Positions 25,544-34,064 of a stretch of DNA of 64,000 nt are shown here, piece after piece. Within the stretch, counting starts at the first letter, position 1. Each line of letters begins with the position of its first letter. The translations under genes were made by a program, and so were the position numbers. Source of the DNA: Aeromicrobium ginsengisoli (lineage in GTDB: Bacteria; Actinomycetota; Actinomycetes; Propionibacteriales; Nocardioidaceae); contig NZ_SDPQ02000004.1 in the NCBI RefSeq assembly GCF_004134905.2, forward strand, positions 62,001 through 126,000. The letters run 5' to 3'. The notes under the pieces are model-generated. The model saw nothing but the letters and a program-made list of their open reading frames with translations. It was not told the origin of the DNA and did not search any database.

Positions 25544-26374
25544 TCACGACGAGTTCTTTGCCATCATCCCCGCGCTGACTGTCAGCACGTCGCCCGTGAC
25601 GTAGCGGGCCGCGTCGGACGCGAGGTGCATGATGGTACGGGAGATGTCGACGGGCTCGACCCACGGGACCCGTTGGGGATGGAACTTCGCCATCTCGACC
25701 CGGAACTCCTCCATCGTCGGGTTGCTCGACGCCGGCAGGAATGCCTTGACGAGCTTGTCGTTGACCGCCATGGGCGTGTCAACGCTGCCGGGGCAGACGA
25801 CATTGGCGGTGATGCCGGTTGGGGCCAGGTCGAGGGCAATGTCCTTGATCATGCCGATGATGCCCCACTTGGACGCCGCATAGTGCGCTGCCCGTCCGTA
25901 CGCACGACGGCCGGCCATCGAGGAGATCGCAATGATGCGGCCCGATCCTTGGTTGAGCATGACGGGAAGGACGGCCTTCACCGCGTTGAAGACGCCGCCG
26001 AGGTTGGTGGCGACTACTCTCTCGAAGTCGTCCACGGCGAGCTCGGCGATGGGAGCGTTGTGCAGGATGCCGGCGTTTGCGATCAAGATGTCGATGCGGC
26101 CGAGCTCGGCAACGGTCCTGCTGACGAGGTTCTCGAGATCGGCCGGCACGCGGACGTCACCCTGCACCGCGATGCACTGACGGCCCTGCTCCGTCACGAG
26201 GCGGCGGGTCTCCTCCAGGTCGGCCAGCGTTGACGACGGATAGGGCACGTCGAGGGGAGCGCACAGATCCACCAGCACGATGTCGGCGCCCTCCCGGGAG
26301 AACTCGACGGCGTGGGAACGACCCTGCCCGCGAGCCCCGCCAGTGATGAGCACGACCTGATCGGTGAATCTCAT
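25544..26374 (-). CDS. Mycofactocin-coupled SDR
   Basis: 276 residues. The N-terminus has TGGARGQGRSHAVEFSREGADIVLVD followed by a ~20-residue insertion (PYPSSTLADLEETRRLV) and the segment GRQCIAVQGDVR; this arrangement is the hallmark of the mycofactocin-coupled SDR subfamily (TIGR03971-like), whose NAD is thought not to exchange and which pass electrons to mycofactocin. Catalytic residues are in ISSMAGRRA and HYAASKWG. It is convergent with the P450 (18-base gap). It probably oxidises a secondary alcohol. No mycofactocin biosynthesis genes are in the window. Confidence 0.92.
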   Translation of the reverse strand: MRFTDQVVLITGGARGQGRSHAVEFSREGADIVLVDLCAPLDVPYPSSTLADLEETRRLVTEQGRQCIAVQGDVRVPADLENLVSRTVAELGRIDILIANAGILHNAPIAELAVDDFERVVATNLGGVFNAVKAVLPVMLNQGSGRIIAISSMAGRRAYGRAAHYAASKWGIIGMIKDIALDLAPTGITANVVCPGSVDTPMAVNDKLVKAFLPASSNPTMEEFRVEMAKFHPQRVPWVEPVDISRTIMHLASDAARYVTGDVLTVSAGMMAKNSS

Positions 26375-26533
26375 CTCTGCTCCTTGTCCGGCCCGCTGGC
26401 GAGAGTCCTGCCTGTGCTGTCGGTGGCCCAGCCATCGTCGAGCCCGACCCGCTCGACGACCGTGGACGCGCGGCAGTCGAGCGAGCCGGTGAGGGGCATG
26501 GACAGGCCTATCCTCATGCCCGGCCCCGCACGA

Positions 26534-28039
26534 TCACTCCGCGCCAAGAGTGAAGAGGCGCCGCTCGCCGGCCGTCACGACGCGTCCGGCGAGGCCGATC
26601 GGGTCGCCCTCGGGGTCGACGAGCGTGTTCATCGTCGCGGTGTCGTCCTTCGACACCCGGATGCCTACCCGTGCGCCGTCGGGGTTGAGGCCGATGACGT
26701 AGCCGCGTGCCGGAACGCCCTCGCGGTCGAACTCGACCGTGAACGTCTCGATCTCCAGCGGGCCGACCCAGGTGTCGTCGACCGTGAAGGGCGGGTTCTC
26801 GTCCTCGGTGACGATCGACCACGAGAAGCCGTGCTCGGGCTTCTCGGTGCGCAGGATCGTCGTGGCGTGCTTCGTGAGGTACTCGCCGTTGGCGAACACC
26901 AGTCCGGTGCCGCCCGTCGCGCGCAACTTCTGCACGGCCGACACGAGCGCGTGCGACGAGTAGTTGTTGTGCGGGCCGCCGAACGACGTCAGCCCGCCCG
27001 TCGTCGTCAGCTCCGCGTCACGGTCGAGGCCGAGGTGCAGGGCACCGAGCTTCGGGACGATCGGGAAGCAGCTGTAGAGGTCGACGACGTCGAGGTCGGC
27101 GGCAGTGGCCCCCGCCAGCTCGAGCGCCGTGTCGAGCGACCGCTCGAGCCCGGGTGCCCGGCCGTACGTCTGGCGCTCCAGCACGTCCTCACTGTCGGTG
27201 TCGACCGCTCCGGCGTCGACGTAGACGCGCTTCTCCTCGGGGATGCCGAGGGCGTCGGCACGCTCCACGCTGGCCAGCAGCACGGCCGCGGCCTGGTCGA
27301 CGCGGTTGAGGGCGTTCATCAACAACGGGTACGGGTAGCAGATCATGCGGTTGCGACCCTCGGTCGTCGTGATCTCCTCGGCCGACACTGCCTCCTGGTT
27401 CCATGCGGCTTCCCGCGTCGCCGCGACCTCGCTGAACCGGGAGTACATCTGGCCCGACCACGCCTGCGACTCCGCGAACGACATCCCGAGATCGTGGCGC
27501 AGCCGGTTCTCCCACAGGGGGTAGATGCGGATGGGGGCCACGAGGCCGAGGTCCCACATGCGCTCGGTGCCGCCGGTGGCGCGCGAGAACTTTCCGGGGC
27601 CACCGGGGGAGTGCGACCAGTCGGCCGCCGCGGCCGGGTCCTTGGCGGCACCCAGCAGTTCCAACGAGGCCTGGGCCTCGCCGCCGCACAGCACGGCAAG
27701 GTCGGCTTCGCCCGTGGCGATCTTGGCCGCGAGCTCGGTCAGCACCGCGACGGGCTGATGCCCGCCGACCTCGCTGACCGTGCTCTTGGCCGCGAGGGCA
27801 CCGATGCGTCCGGCGACCGAGGCCGACACGTCGTCGTACGCCCACGAGACGACCTGCACGACGCCGACCGCGTCGACGTCGGCCAGCGCGGCCCGGTCAA
27901 TGCCGGCGTCGTCGGTGGCCAGGACGATGGCGCGGTCGATCAGGTCGAGTGGCTCGACGGCCTGCTCGGGCGTGCGCTCACGGTTGTTGCGGAGGTCGCC
28001 GACGCCGATGACGACGACCTGACGGTCGCCGCGGGTCAC
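26534..28039 (-). CDS. Atypical thiolase-superfamily protein (thiolase-like type 1 with extra C-terminal domain)
   Basis: 501 residues from GTG 28039, which overlaps the hydratase stop by four bases (an ATG at 28051 would give a 16-base overlap). Where classical thiolases carry the nucleophilic Cys, this protein reads STVSEVGGHQPVAVL, so that Cys is absent; ADLAVLCGGE follows as in thiolases. The C-terminal half has GGLTSFGGPHNNYS in place of the G-H-P-x-G motif and a ~90-residue additional C-terminal domain. This is a distinct actinobacterial family often called acetyl-CoA acetyltransferase. Carbon-carbon bond cleavage by it would need a different mechanism or partner. Confidence 0.85.
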   Translation of the reverse strand: MTRGDRQVVVIGVGDLRNNRERTPEQAVEPLDLIDRAIVLATDDAGIDRAALADVDAVGVVQVVSWAYDDVSASVAGRIGALAAKSTVSEVGGHQPVAVLTELAAKIATGEADLAVLCGGEAQASLELLGAAKDPAAAADWSHSPGGPGKFSRATGGTERMWDLGLVAPIRIYPLWENRLRHDLGMSFAESQAWSGQMYSRFSEVAATREAAWNQEAVSAEEITTTEGRNRMICYPYPLLMNALNRVDQAAAVLLASVERADALGIPEEKRVYVDAGAVDTDSEDVLERQTYGRAPGLERSLDTALELAGATAADLDVVDLYSCFPIVPKLGALHLGLDRDAELTTTGGLTSFGGPHNNYSSHALVSAVQKLRATGGTGLVFANGEYLTKHATTILRTEKPEHGFSWSIVTEDENPPFTVDDTWVGPLEIETFTVEFDREGVPARGYVIGLNPDGARVGIRVSKDDTATMNTLVDPEGDPIGLAGRVVTAGERRLFTLGAE

Positions 28040-28806
28040 GAGGCGCTCCACTCCGGCGGACGCTTCTCGATGAAGGCCTTCACGCCCTCATGGAAGTCTT
28101 TGGTCGCGGCGACGTTGGCGACGGCAGACTTCGAGCTCGCCCAGCCTTCCTGCTCGTCGAGGTAGGTGGCCTCGATCATGACCTTGCGGGACAGCTGCAC
28201 TGCGATGGGTGCGTTGGCCGTGATGCGTGCCGCGAGCACCTTGGCGCGCTCCAGGGCTTGGCCGGGCTCGGAGACCTCGTTGATGAGGCCACGTTCGAAG
28301 GCGACCTGGGCCGGGTACCCGTCGCCCGTCAGGGCCCACTCCATAGCGATCGCGTAGGGGATACGGCGCCCGAGGCGGAACAGTCCGCCGCCGCCGGCGA
28401 CGATCGAGCGCTTGACCTCGGGCAGCCCGAATGACGCCGTCGAGCCGGCGACCACGAGGTCGCAGGCCAGGATGATCTCGGTGCCGCCCGCGAGGGCAGG
28501 CCCCTCGACCGCGGCGATGATCGGCTTGGTGCGGTGACGTCGGACGATGCCGCCGAAGCCCCCGCGCTTGGTGTTGAGCGCTCGGGCGTTGCCCGAGCCG
28601 ACCTCCTTCAGGTCTGCGCCGGCGCAGAACACCGGGGGAGTGCCCGTGATGATCGAGACCCAGATGGAGTCGTCGGCCTCGATCTGGTCGATCGCGTCCT
28701 CGATGCCTTGGGCGACCTCGCCATTGACCGCGTTGCGGGCCTCCGGCCGGTCGATCGTGATGACCGCGAGGTGACGGTCCGGGTCGGGCTGGTACAGAAC
28801 TCCCAC
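28036..28806 (-). CDS. Enoyl-CoA hydratase/isomerase family protein
   Basis: 256 residues from GTG 28806 (AGGAC upstream; an ATG at 28857 in frame would add an Arg-rich 17-residue stretch unlike the family). Crotonase features: DRPEARNAVNG, oxyanion-hole segments FCAGADLKEV and PALAGGTEIILACD, and SFGLPEVKRSIVAGGGGLFRL. It hydrates an enoyl-CoA or isomerises it. It is first gene of a unit with the atypical thiolase and is divergent from a related hydratase at 28925. Confidence 0.88.
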   Translation of the reverse strand: MGVLYQPDPDRHLAVITIDRPEARNAVNGEVAQGIEDAIDQIEADDSIWVSIITGTPPVFCAGADLKEVGSGNARALNTKRGGFGGIVRRHRTKPIIAAVEGPALAGGTEIILACDLVVAGSTASFGLPEVKRSIVAGGGGLFRLGRRIPYAIAMEWALTGDGYPAQVAFERGLINEVSEPGQALERAKVLAARITANAPIAVQLSRKVMIEATYLDEQEGWASSKSAVANVAATKDFHEGVKAFIEKRPPEWSAS

Positions 28807-28875
28807 AGTGCGTCCTATCGTCAGGGCGCGATGTCGTGTACGACACCGGCATGTCATTATTTCACATACATTTCC

Positions 28876-28889
28876 ATCTTAACAAGGAT
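28876..28889. promoter_or_regulatory. Palindromic operator copy (ATCTTAACAAGGAT)
   Basis: 12 of 14 match to ATCYTTGCAARGAT, both differing positions being in the centre. It lies between divergent hydratase genes starting at 28806 and 28925. Confidence 0.65.
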
Positions 28890-28924
28890 TAGAGAGCCGC
28901 GACTCTCGCCCCTAGGAGGTCAGC

Positions 28925-29689
28925 ATGCCGGTCACGACGATCGAGAAGGCCGACGGCGTCGCCGTCCTGACGATGAACCGCCCCGAGTCGCGCAACGCGA
29001 TCAACGTCGAGCTGAGCCAGGCCATCGCGGACGCGCTCGACGACATCGAGGCCGATGCGTCGGTCACGGTGACGGTGCTGGCCGGCGCGGGTGGGACCTT
29101 CTGCGCGGGACTCGACCTCAAGGCGTTCGCCGAGGGCGAGTGGCCCGAGATCCCCGGACGCGGCCTCGCCGGTCTGACAGAGTGGGAGGAACGCACCAAG
29201 CCGATCATCGCCGCGGTCGAGGGCTGGGCCCTGGCCGGCGGGTTCGAGCTGGCCCTGTCGTGCGACCTGATCGTCGCCGCGAGTGACTCCCGGTTCGGGT
29301 TGCCCGAGGTCAAACGCGGGCTCGTCGCCGCCGGTGGCGGGCTGCTGCGCCTGCCGCGCACCCTGCCATACCAACTGGCGATGGAGCTCGCCCTGACCGG
29401 CAACCCGCTCACCGCCGACCGCGCCTACCACCACGGCATGGTCAACGCCGTGGCGGAGCCAGGCGGCGCGACCGCAGCGGCCGTCGAGCTGGCCCGGGTC
29501 ATCGCGGCCAACGGTCCGTTGGGGCTGGCCGCGAGCCGCACGATCATCAACCACGTGACGGGCTGGACCGACGCCGAGGAGTTCGCTTGGCAGCTCGCGA
29601 TCACCCAGCCGGTGTTCGACTCCGCCGACGCGATCGAGGGCGCCACGGCGTTTGCCGAGAAGCGAGCCCCGCGCTGGACCGGCGCCTGA
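28925..29689 (+). CDS. Enoyl-CoA hydratase/isomerase family protein
   Basis: 254 residues; ATG 28925 has the strong site AGGAGG seven bases upstream. Crotonase motifs: MNRPESRNAINVEL, FCAGLDLKAF, WALAGGFELALSCD, RFGLPEVKRGLVAAGGGLLRL. It is closely similar in layout to the divergent hydratase at 28036-28806, so the two are probably paralogues acting on related enoyl-CoAs. It is convergent, with three bases between stops, with the reductase gene. Confidence 0.92.
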   Translation: MPVTTIEKADGVAVLTMNRPESRNAINVELSQAIADALDDIEADASVTVTVLAGAGGTFCAGLDLKAFAEGEWPEIPGRGLAGLTEWEERTKPIIAAVEGWALAGGFELALSCDLIVAASDSRFGLPEVKRGLVAAGGGLLRLPRTLPYQLAMELALTGNPLTADRAYHHGMVNAVAEPGGATAAAVELARVIAANGPLGLAASRTIINHVTGWTDAEEFAWQLAITQPVFDSADAIEGATAFAEKRAPRWTGA

Positions 29690-29692
29690 CGG

Positions 29693-30646
29693 CTACAGCT
29701 CGAGCGTCAGCTTCGGGCAGGCGGCACGCGAGACGCAGATCATCATGGTCTCGTTCGACGCCTGCTCGTCGGGGCTGAGCACCGAGTCGCGGTGGTCGGG
29801 CTCGCCGGCCAGCACGACGGTCTCGCAGGTGCCGCACGTGCCCTCCTCGCAGGACGACCAGGCCTCAACCCCGGACGCGCGGACTGCCTCGAGGATCGAT
29901 TGGTCGGGGGTGACCGTGATGGTCAAGCCCGACTCGGCGAGCTCCACCTCGAACGCGTCGGCCGAGGCCGGCTCATTGAACCCCTTGGGTGCGAAGCGCT
30001 CCACGTGCAGGGCGCCCGACGGCCACGCGGCTGTGGCAGCCTCGACCGCGTACAGCAGCGGCTCGGGGCCGCAGCAGTAGACGAGGGCGTCGGCGCGGGG
30101 CGTGCCGAGGATGCCCTGCAGGTCGAGCAGGCCGCGCTCGTCCTGCGGGTGCAGCTCGACCTCGCCGCCTCCCAGCATCTCGAGCTCGTCGCGGAAAGCC
30201 ATCGACGACCGCGAGCGTCCACCGTAGTGCAGCTCCCACGTGGCGCCGCGGCGCTGGGCCTCGCGCACCATCGGGAGGATCGGCGTGATGCCGATGCCGC
30301 CGGCGATGAACACGTAGTGGTCGGACGGCTCGAGCGCGAAGTGGTTGCGGGGCCCGCGGGCCGTGACGTCGGTGCCGGGAAACAGCCGGTCGTGGACATG
30401 CGACGACCCGCCGCGGCTCGACGGTTCGCGCAGCACGCCGATGCGCCACCGCGCCCGGTTGTCGGGGTCGCCGCAGAGCGAGTACTGCCTTGTCAGGTCC
30501 GGTGCGAGGTCAAGATCGATGTGCGCGCCGGGCGACCACGCGGGCAGATCTGTGCCGTCGGTCGAGCCCAGCTCGATCGTGAGGACGCCGTCGGCGGCCT
30601 CCGTCCGCGTGACGACGCGGGTCGCGATCTTCGACTCTTCGTGCAT
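29693..30646 (-). CDS. PDR-family flavin/[2Fe-2S] oxidoreductase
   Basis: 317 residues from ATG 30646 (GGGGAC upstream; GTG 30652 is possible). Domain order: FMN-binding barrel with RQYSLCGDP, NAD-binding domain with GGIGITPILPM and CCGPEPLL, then a C-terminal plant-type [2Fe-2S] domain with cysteines in SSCEEGTCGTCETVVL and MICVSRAAC. This is the phthalate-dioxygenase-reductase layout. It carries electrons from NADH to an oxygenase; the P450s or a Rieske enzyme elsewhere are possible partners. It is divergent from the thiolase with an operator copy between them. Confidence 0.93.
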   Translation of the reverse strand: MHEESKIATRVVTRTEAADGVLTIELGSTDGTDLPAWSPGAHIDLDLAPDLTRQYSLCGDPDNRARWRIGVLREPSSRGGSSHVHDRLFPGTDVTARGPRNHFALEPSDHYVFIAGGIGITPILPMVREAQRRGATWELHYGGRSRSSMAFRDELEMLGGGEVELHPQDERGLLDLQGILGTPRADALVYCCGPEPLLYAVEAATAAWPSGALHVERFAPKGFNEPASADAFEVELAESGLTITVTPDQSILEAVRASGVEAWSSCEEGTCGTCETVVLAGEPDHRDSVLSPDEQASNETMMICVSRAACPKLTLEL

Positions 30647-30736
30647 TCTCACCGTCCCCGGGCACGTACGCCCATTGTTCTTCTCGAGGCCCGGGCTTGT
30701 TGACGCAACCCGTTCCGCGAGCCTATCATCCCTCTA

Positions 30737-30750
30737 ATCTTTGTAAACAT
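30737..30750. promoter_or_regulatory. Palindromic operator copy (ATCTTTGTAAACAT)
   Basis: 12 of 14 match to ATCYTTGCAARGAT. It ends 18 bases before the thiolase start codon and lies 91 bases from the divergent reductase start. A -10-like TAATCT at 30735-30740 overlaps it. Confidence 0.65.
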
Positions 30751-30768
30751 TATGAATTGGAGATCTCG

Positions 30769-31947
30769 ATGCGCCAGGCCGTCATCGTCGACGCTGTCAG
30801 AACCGCCAGCGGAAAGGGCAAGCCGGGGGGCGCGCTCTCGGGCGTGCATCCTGCGGATCTCTTCGCAACGGTCCTCGAGTCACTCGTCGAGCGCACGGGT
30901 ATCGATCCAGCAACGATCGACGACGTCATCGCCGGTTGCGTCAGCCAAGCCGGCGACCAGGCCATGAACATCGCGCGCACCGCTGCGCTCTCGGCGGGCT
31001 ACCCCGAGTCCGTCGCTGCCACCACGATCGACCGCCAGTGCGGCTCGAGCCAGCAGGCGGCGCACTTCGCGGCGCAGGGTGTCATGGCCGGTGCGTACGA
31101 CATCGTGGTCGCGGGCGGCGTGGAGTCGATGAGCCGGGTGCCGATCGGGACGCCCGCCATCGGTCGCGACCCGTTCGGCGAGAAGATGCACGCCCGCTAC
31201 AGCGAGGGGCTGGTCAACCAGGGCGTCTCCGCTGAGCTCGTGGCCGAGCGCTGGAAGATCGACCGCGAGACGCTCGACGAGTACTCGGCGCGCTCGCACC
31301 GCCTGGCGTCCGAGACCGGCGCGGCCGGCGGGTTCGACCAGGAGATCGTTCCGGTGACGGTGGAGGGCGGCACGCACCTCATCGACGAGACGGTCCGCTC
31401 GACCACAACCGCCGAGGGCCTCGCGGGTCTCAAACCGTCGTTCCGCACGGACGGCACCGCGGCCCGCTTCCCCGAGGTGGCGTGGAGCATCACACCCGGC
31501 AACTCCTCGCCGCTCACCGACGGCGCATCGGCGATGCTGATCATGAGCGAGGAGAAGGCCAACGCCCTCGGGCTCAGGCCCCGCGCGCGCTTCCACTCGT
31601 TCTCGGTGTCAGGCGACGACCCGCTGATGATGCTGACCGGCCCCATCCCGGCCACTCGCAAGGTGCTCGAGCGCTCGGGGCTGACCCTCGACCAGATCGA
31701 CACGTACGAGGTCAACGAGGCCTTCGCGTCGGTGCCGCTGGCCTGGGCGCGCGAGCTCGGTGCCGATCTCGATCGCCTGAACCCTCGCGGCGGCGCAATC
31801 TCGCTGGGGCACGCGCTCGGCGCCTCCGGCACTCGCCTGATGACCACGATGCTGCACCACCTCGAGGCGACGGGCGGTCGCTACGGGCTGCAGACGATGT
31901 GCGAGGGCGGCGGCATGGCCAACGCCACGATCATCGAGCGCTTGTGA
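30769..31947 (+). CDS. Acetyl-CoA acetyltransferase (classical thiolase)
   Basis: 392 residues from ATG 30769; upstream in-frame codons would cross the operator. Catalytic residues are all present: nucleophile C91 in IDRQCGSSQQA, H348 in ISLGHALGASG and C378 in TMCEGGGMANA. The family's usual length and motif spacing are kept, unlike the atypical thiolase at 26534. It cleaves a 3-ketoacyl-CoA to release acetyl-CoA (or propionyl-CoA). A mycofactocin-coupled SDR follows after 40 bases. Confidence 0.95.
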   Translation: MRQAVIVDAVRTASGKGKPGGALSGVHPADLFATVLESLVERTGIDPATIDDVIAGCVSQAGDQAMNIARTAALSAGYPESVAATTIDRQCGSSQQAAHFAAQGVMAGAYDIVVAGGVESMSRVPIGTPAIGRDPFGEKMHARYSEGLVNQGVSAELVAERWKIDRETLDEYSARSHRLASETGAAGGFDQEIVPVTVEGGTHLIDETVRSTTTAEGLAGLKPSFRTDGTAARFPEVAWSITPGNSSPLTDGASAMLIMSEEKANALGLRPRARFHSFSVSGDDPLMMLTGPIPATRKVLERSGLTLDQIDTYEVNEAFASVPLAWARELGADLDRLNPRGGAISLGHALGASGTRLMTTMLHHLEATGGRYGLQTMCEGGGMANATIIERL

Positions 31948-31987
31948 CCTGCACACCTCCTACCCACCCCGACGAGAGGCGCCCCGC

Positions 31988-32818
31988 ATGACGACAGGAC
32001 TCGACGGCAAGGTCGCGCTGATCACCGGCGCAGCCCGCGGCCAGGGACGGTCGCACGCGATCGCGCTGGCCCAGGAGGGCGTCGCGATCATCGCGACCGA
32101 CATCTGCCACCCGATCGACACCGTGCCGTACGACCTGGCGACCGACGCCGACCTGGCCGAAACGGCCAAGCTGGTCGAGGAGGCGGGTGGCCGGTGCATC
32201 ACGGCGGTCGCAGACGTGCGCAGCCGCCTGGACCTGGTGGCCGCGGTCGAGGCGGGAGTCGAGGCGTTCGGTCGTCTCGACGTCGTCGTGGCCAACGCGG
32301 GCGTCGCCCAGGGCTTGCCGCCGCAGGAGACCACAACGGTCGACGAGCAGTGGGCCGACTACATCGCGATCAACCTGACGGGCGCGTGGAACACGATCAA
32401 GGCCGCGCAGGAGGCCATGGTGTCGGCCGGCAATGGCGGGTCGATCATCATCACAAGCTCCACCTCGGGCCTCAAGGGCATGTCGCGTGGCGACGCACGC
32501 GCCGACGCGTACACCGCGGCAAAACACGGGCTTGTCGGCCTGATGCGGGCCTACGCGATCGAGCTCGGCCCCGCCGGCATCCGCGTCAACACGGTCCACC
32601 CCACGGCCATGAGCACGCCGATGGTCGACAACCCCGCGATGGCCGCGTGGGTCGAGGCCAACGTGTCGCGCGTGGCTGGGGGCTTTGGCGACGCGATGCA
32701 CAGGGGACGCATCGAGGTGCAGGAGATCTCCGACGCCGTGGTGTTCCTCGCGTCGGACCGTGCGCGGTCGATCACGGGCGTCGCATTGCCGGTGGATGCC
32801 GGCTTCTCGATTGTCTGA
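31988..32818 (+). CDS. Mycofactocin-coupled SDR
   Basis: 276 residues. TGAARGQGRSHAIALAQEG, the insertion with HPIDTVPYDLATDADLAETA, and GGRCITAVADVR show the mycofactocin-coupled subfamily; catalytic residues are in TSSTSGLKG and YTAAKHG. It is a paralogue of the 25544-26374 enzyme. Located between a thiolase and acyl-CoA dehydrogenases, it probably oxidises a secondary alcohol of the catabolised compound rather than a soluble 3-hydroxyacyl-CoA. Confidence 0.93.
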   Translation: MTTGLDGKVALITGAARGQGRSHAIALAQEGVAIIATDICHPIDTVPYDLATDADLAETAKLVEEAGGRCITAVADVRSRLDLVAAVEAGVEAFGRLDVVVANAGVAQGLPPQETTTVDEQWADYIAINLTGAWNTIKAAQEAMVSAGNGGSIIITSSTSGLKGMSRGDARADAYTAAKHGLVGLMRAYAIELGPAGIRVNTVHPTAMSTPMVDNPAMAAWVEANVSRVAGGFGDAMHRGRIEVQEISDAVVFLASDRARSITGVALPVDAGFSIV

Positions 32819-32833
32819 TCACTTAAGGTTCTA

Positions 32834-32847
32834 AACCTTGCAAAGAT
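32834..32847. promoter_or_regulatory. Palindromic operator copy (AACCTTGCAAAGAT)
   Basis: 13 of 14 match to ATCYTTGCAARGAT. It lies in the 79-base gap between the SDR stop and the acyl-CoA dehydrogenase start, so it marks a separate promoter for the genes from 32898. Confidence 0.75.
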
Positions 32848-32897
32848 AAACAGTTTATGAAACGCTGAACTCCCGCGGTACGTGCCGCGGGAGATGA

Positions 32898-34064
32898 ATG
32901 ATGGAGGATGCGGTGGACTTCAAGGACTCCGAGCGCAGCGCAGCGTTGCGCCAGGACCTCAGGGGGCTTGTCTCCGATGCCGTGCCTGAGACGTTCCTCG
33001 GGGCGTTCACCAGCGACCCGAAGGACCTTGAGCTCGCGCAGTCGTTCTGCCGGCTCCTGGCCAAGAAGGGTCAGCTGACGCCGGCCTGGCCCGTCGAGTA
33101 CGGCGGATCGGCCTCGAGCCAGTGGGAGCAGACCGTCGTCCGCGAGGAGATGTGGGCGCACTTCGAGCCCCGCGGCGCGCAGTACATGGGCGTCAACTGG
33201 GTCGGCCCGGCCATCATGCGCTTCGGCACCGACATCCAGAAGGCCGAGCACCTCGGCCGCATCGCCTCCGGCGATGTCATCTGGTGCCAGGGCTTCTCCG
33301 AGCCCGAGTCAGGTTCCGACCTCGCCTCGCTGCGCACGGCCGCGATCGCCGATGGTGGCGGCTGGCGGATTGAGGGCCAGAAGGTCTGGACGTCGTACGC
33401 GACCATGGCGGACTGGTGCTTCCTGCTGGCCCGCACGACCCGCGGCGAGAAGAAGCACCACGGCATCACGGTCTTTCTCGTGCCCATGGACCGCCCCGGC
33501 ATCCGCGTCGTCCCGATCAAGGCCATGGTCGGTCCCCACCACCTCAACGAGGTGTTCTTCGAGGGCGTCAAGGTCGGCCCTGAGGACGTCCTCGGCGAGG
33601 TCGACGGTGGCTGGAACATCGTCCGCGAGGCCCTCGCCTTTGAGCGCGTGGGCATCGCCCGCTACGCCCGCTGCGACCGCCTGCTCAACCTCGCGCCGTC
33701 CGCGCTCGGCGACCGCTGGGATGGCCTGCCGATCGAGCTGAAGCAGCGCTGGGCTGCGGCGCTCCTCCACGTCCGTCAGGCTCGCTTGCTGGCGTACCGA
33801 GTCATCGAGATGCAGGAGACCGGGGCGGTGGACCCGGCCGACGCCGCGGCGTACCGCATCGCGGCGACGACGGCCGACCAGGAAGCCGCCGAGGTGCTGA
33901 TGGACATGCTCGAAGAGCGCGCCGTCGGGGCCGAGAAGCCCACCGACCTGTTCGACCGCGCCGTTGACGACCACTGGCGCTATGCCCAGGCGGCGACCGT
34001 CGCGTCGGGAAGCATCGAGGTGCAGCGGATGCTGCTCTCGCGATCACTGCTGAGGACGTCATGA
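32898..34064 (+). CDS. Acyl-CoA dehydrogenase, full-length subunit of a probable heteromeric pair
   Basis: 388 residues. Motifs WCQGFSEPESGSDLASL and VWTSYATMADWCFLLAR form the flavin/substrate core, with DVLGEVDGGWNIVREALAFER at the start of the C-terminal domain and SGSIEVQRMLLSRSLLR at the end. Start is ATG 32898 or the adjacent ATG 32901 (GGGAG upstream). It overlaps by four bases a shorter ACAD gene. Such adjacent pairs in mycobacteria form alpha2-beta2 enzymes (ChsE-type) that act on bulky CoA esters such as steroid side chains. Confidence 0.92.
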   Translation: MMEDAVDFKDSERSAALRQDLRGLVSDAVPETFLGAFTSDPKDLELAQSFCRLLAKKGQLTPAWPVEYGGSASSQWEQTVVREEMWAHFEPRGAQYMGVNWVGPAIMRFGTDIQKAEHLGRIASGDVIWCQGFSEPESGSDLASLRTAAIADGGGWRIEGQKVWTSYATMADWCFLLARTTRGEKKHHGITVFLVPMDRPGIRVVPIKAMVGPHHLNEVFFEGVKVGPEDVLGEVDGGWNIVREALAFERVGIARYARCDRLLNLAPSALGDRWDGLPIELKQRWAAALLHVRQARLLAYRVIEMQETGAVDPADAAAYRIAATTADQEAAEVLMDMLEERAVGAEKPTDLFDRAVDDHWRYAQAATVASGSIEVQRMLLSRSLLRTS

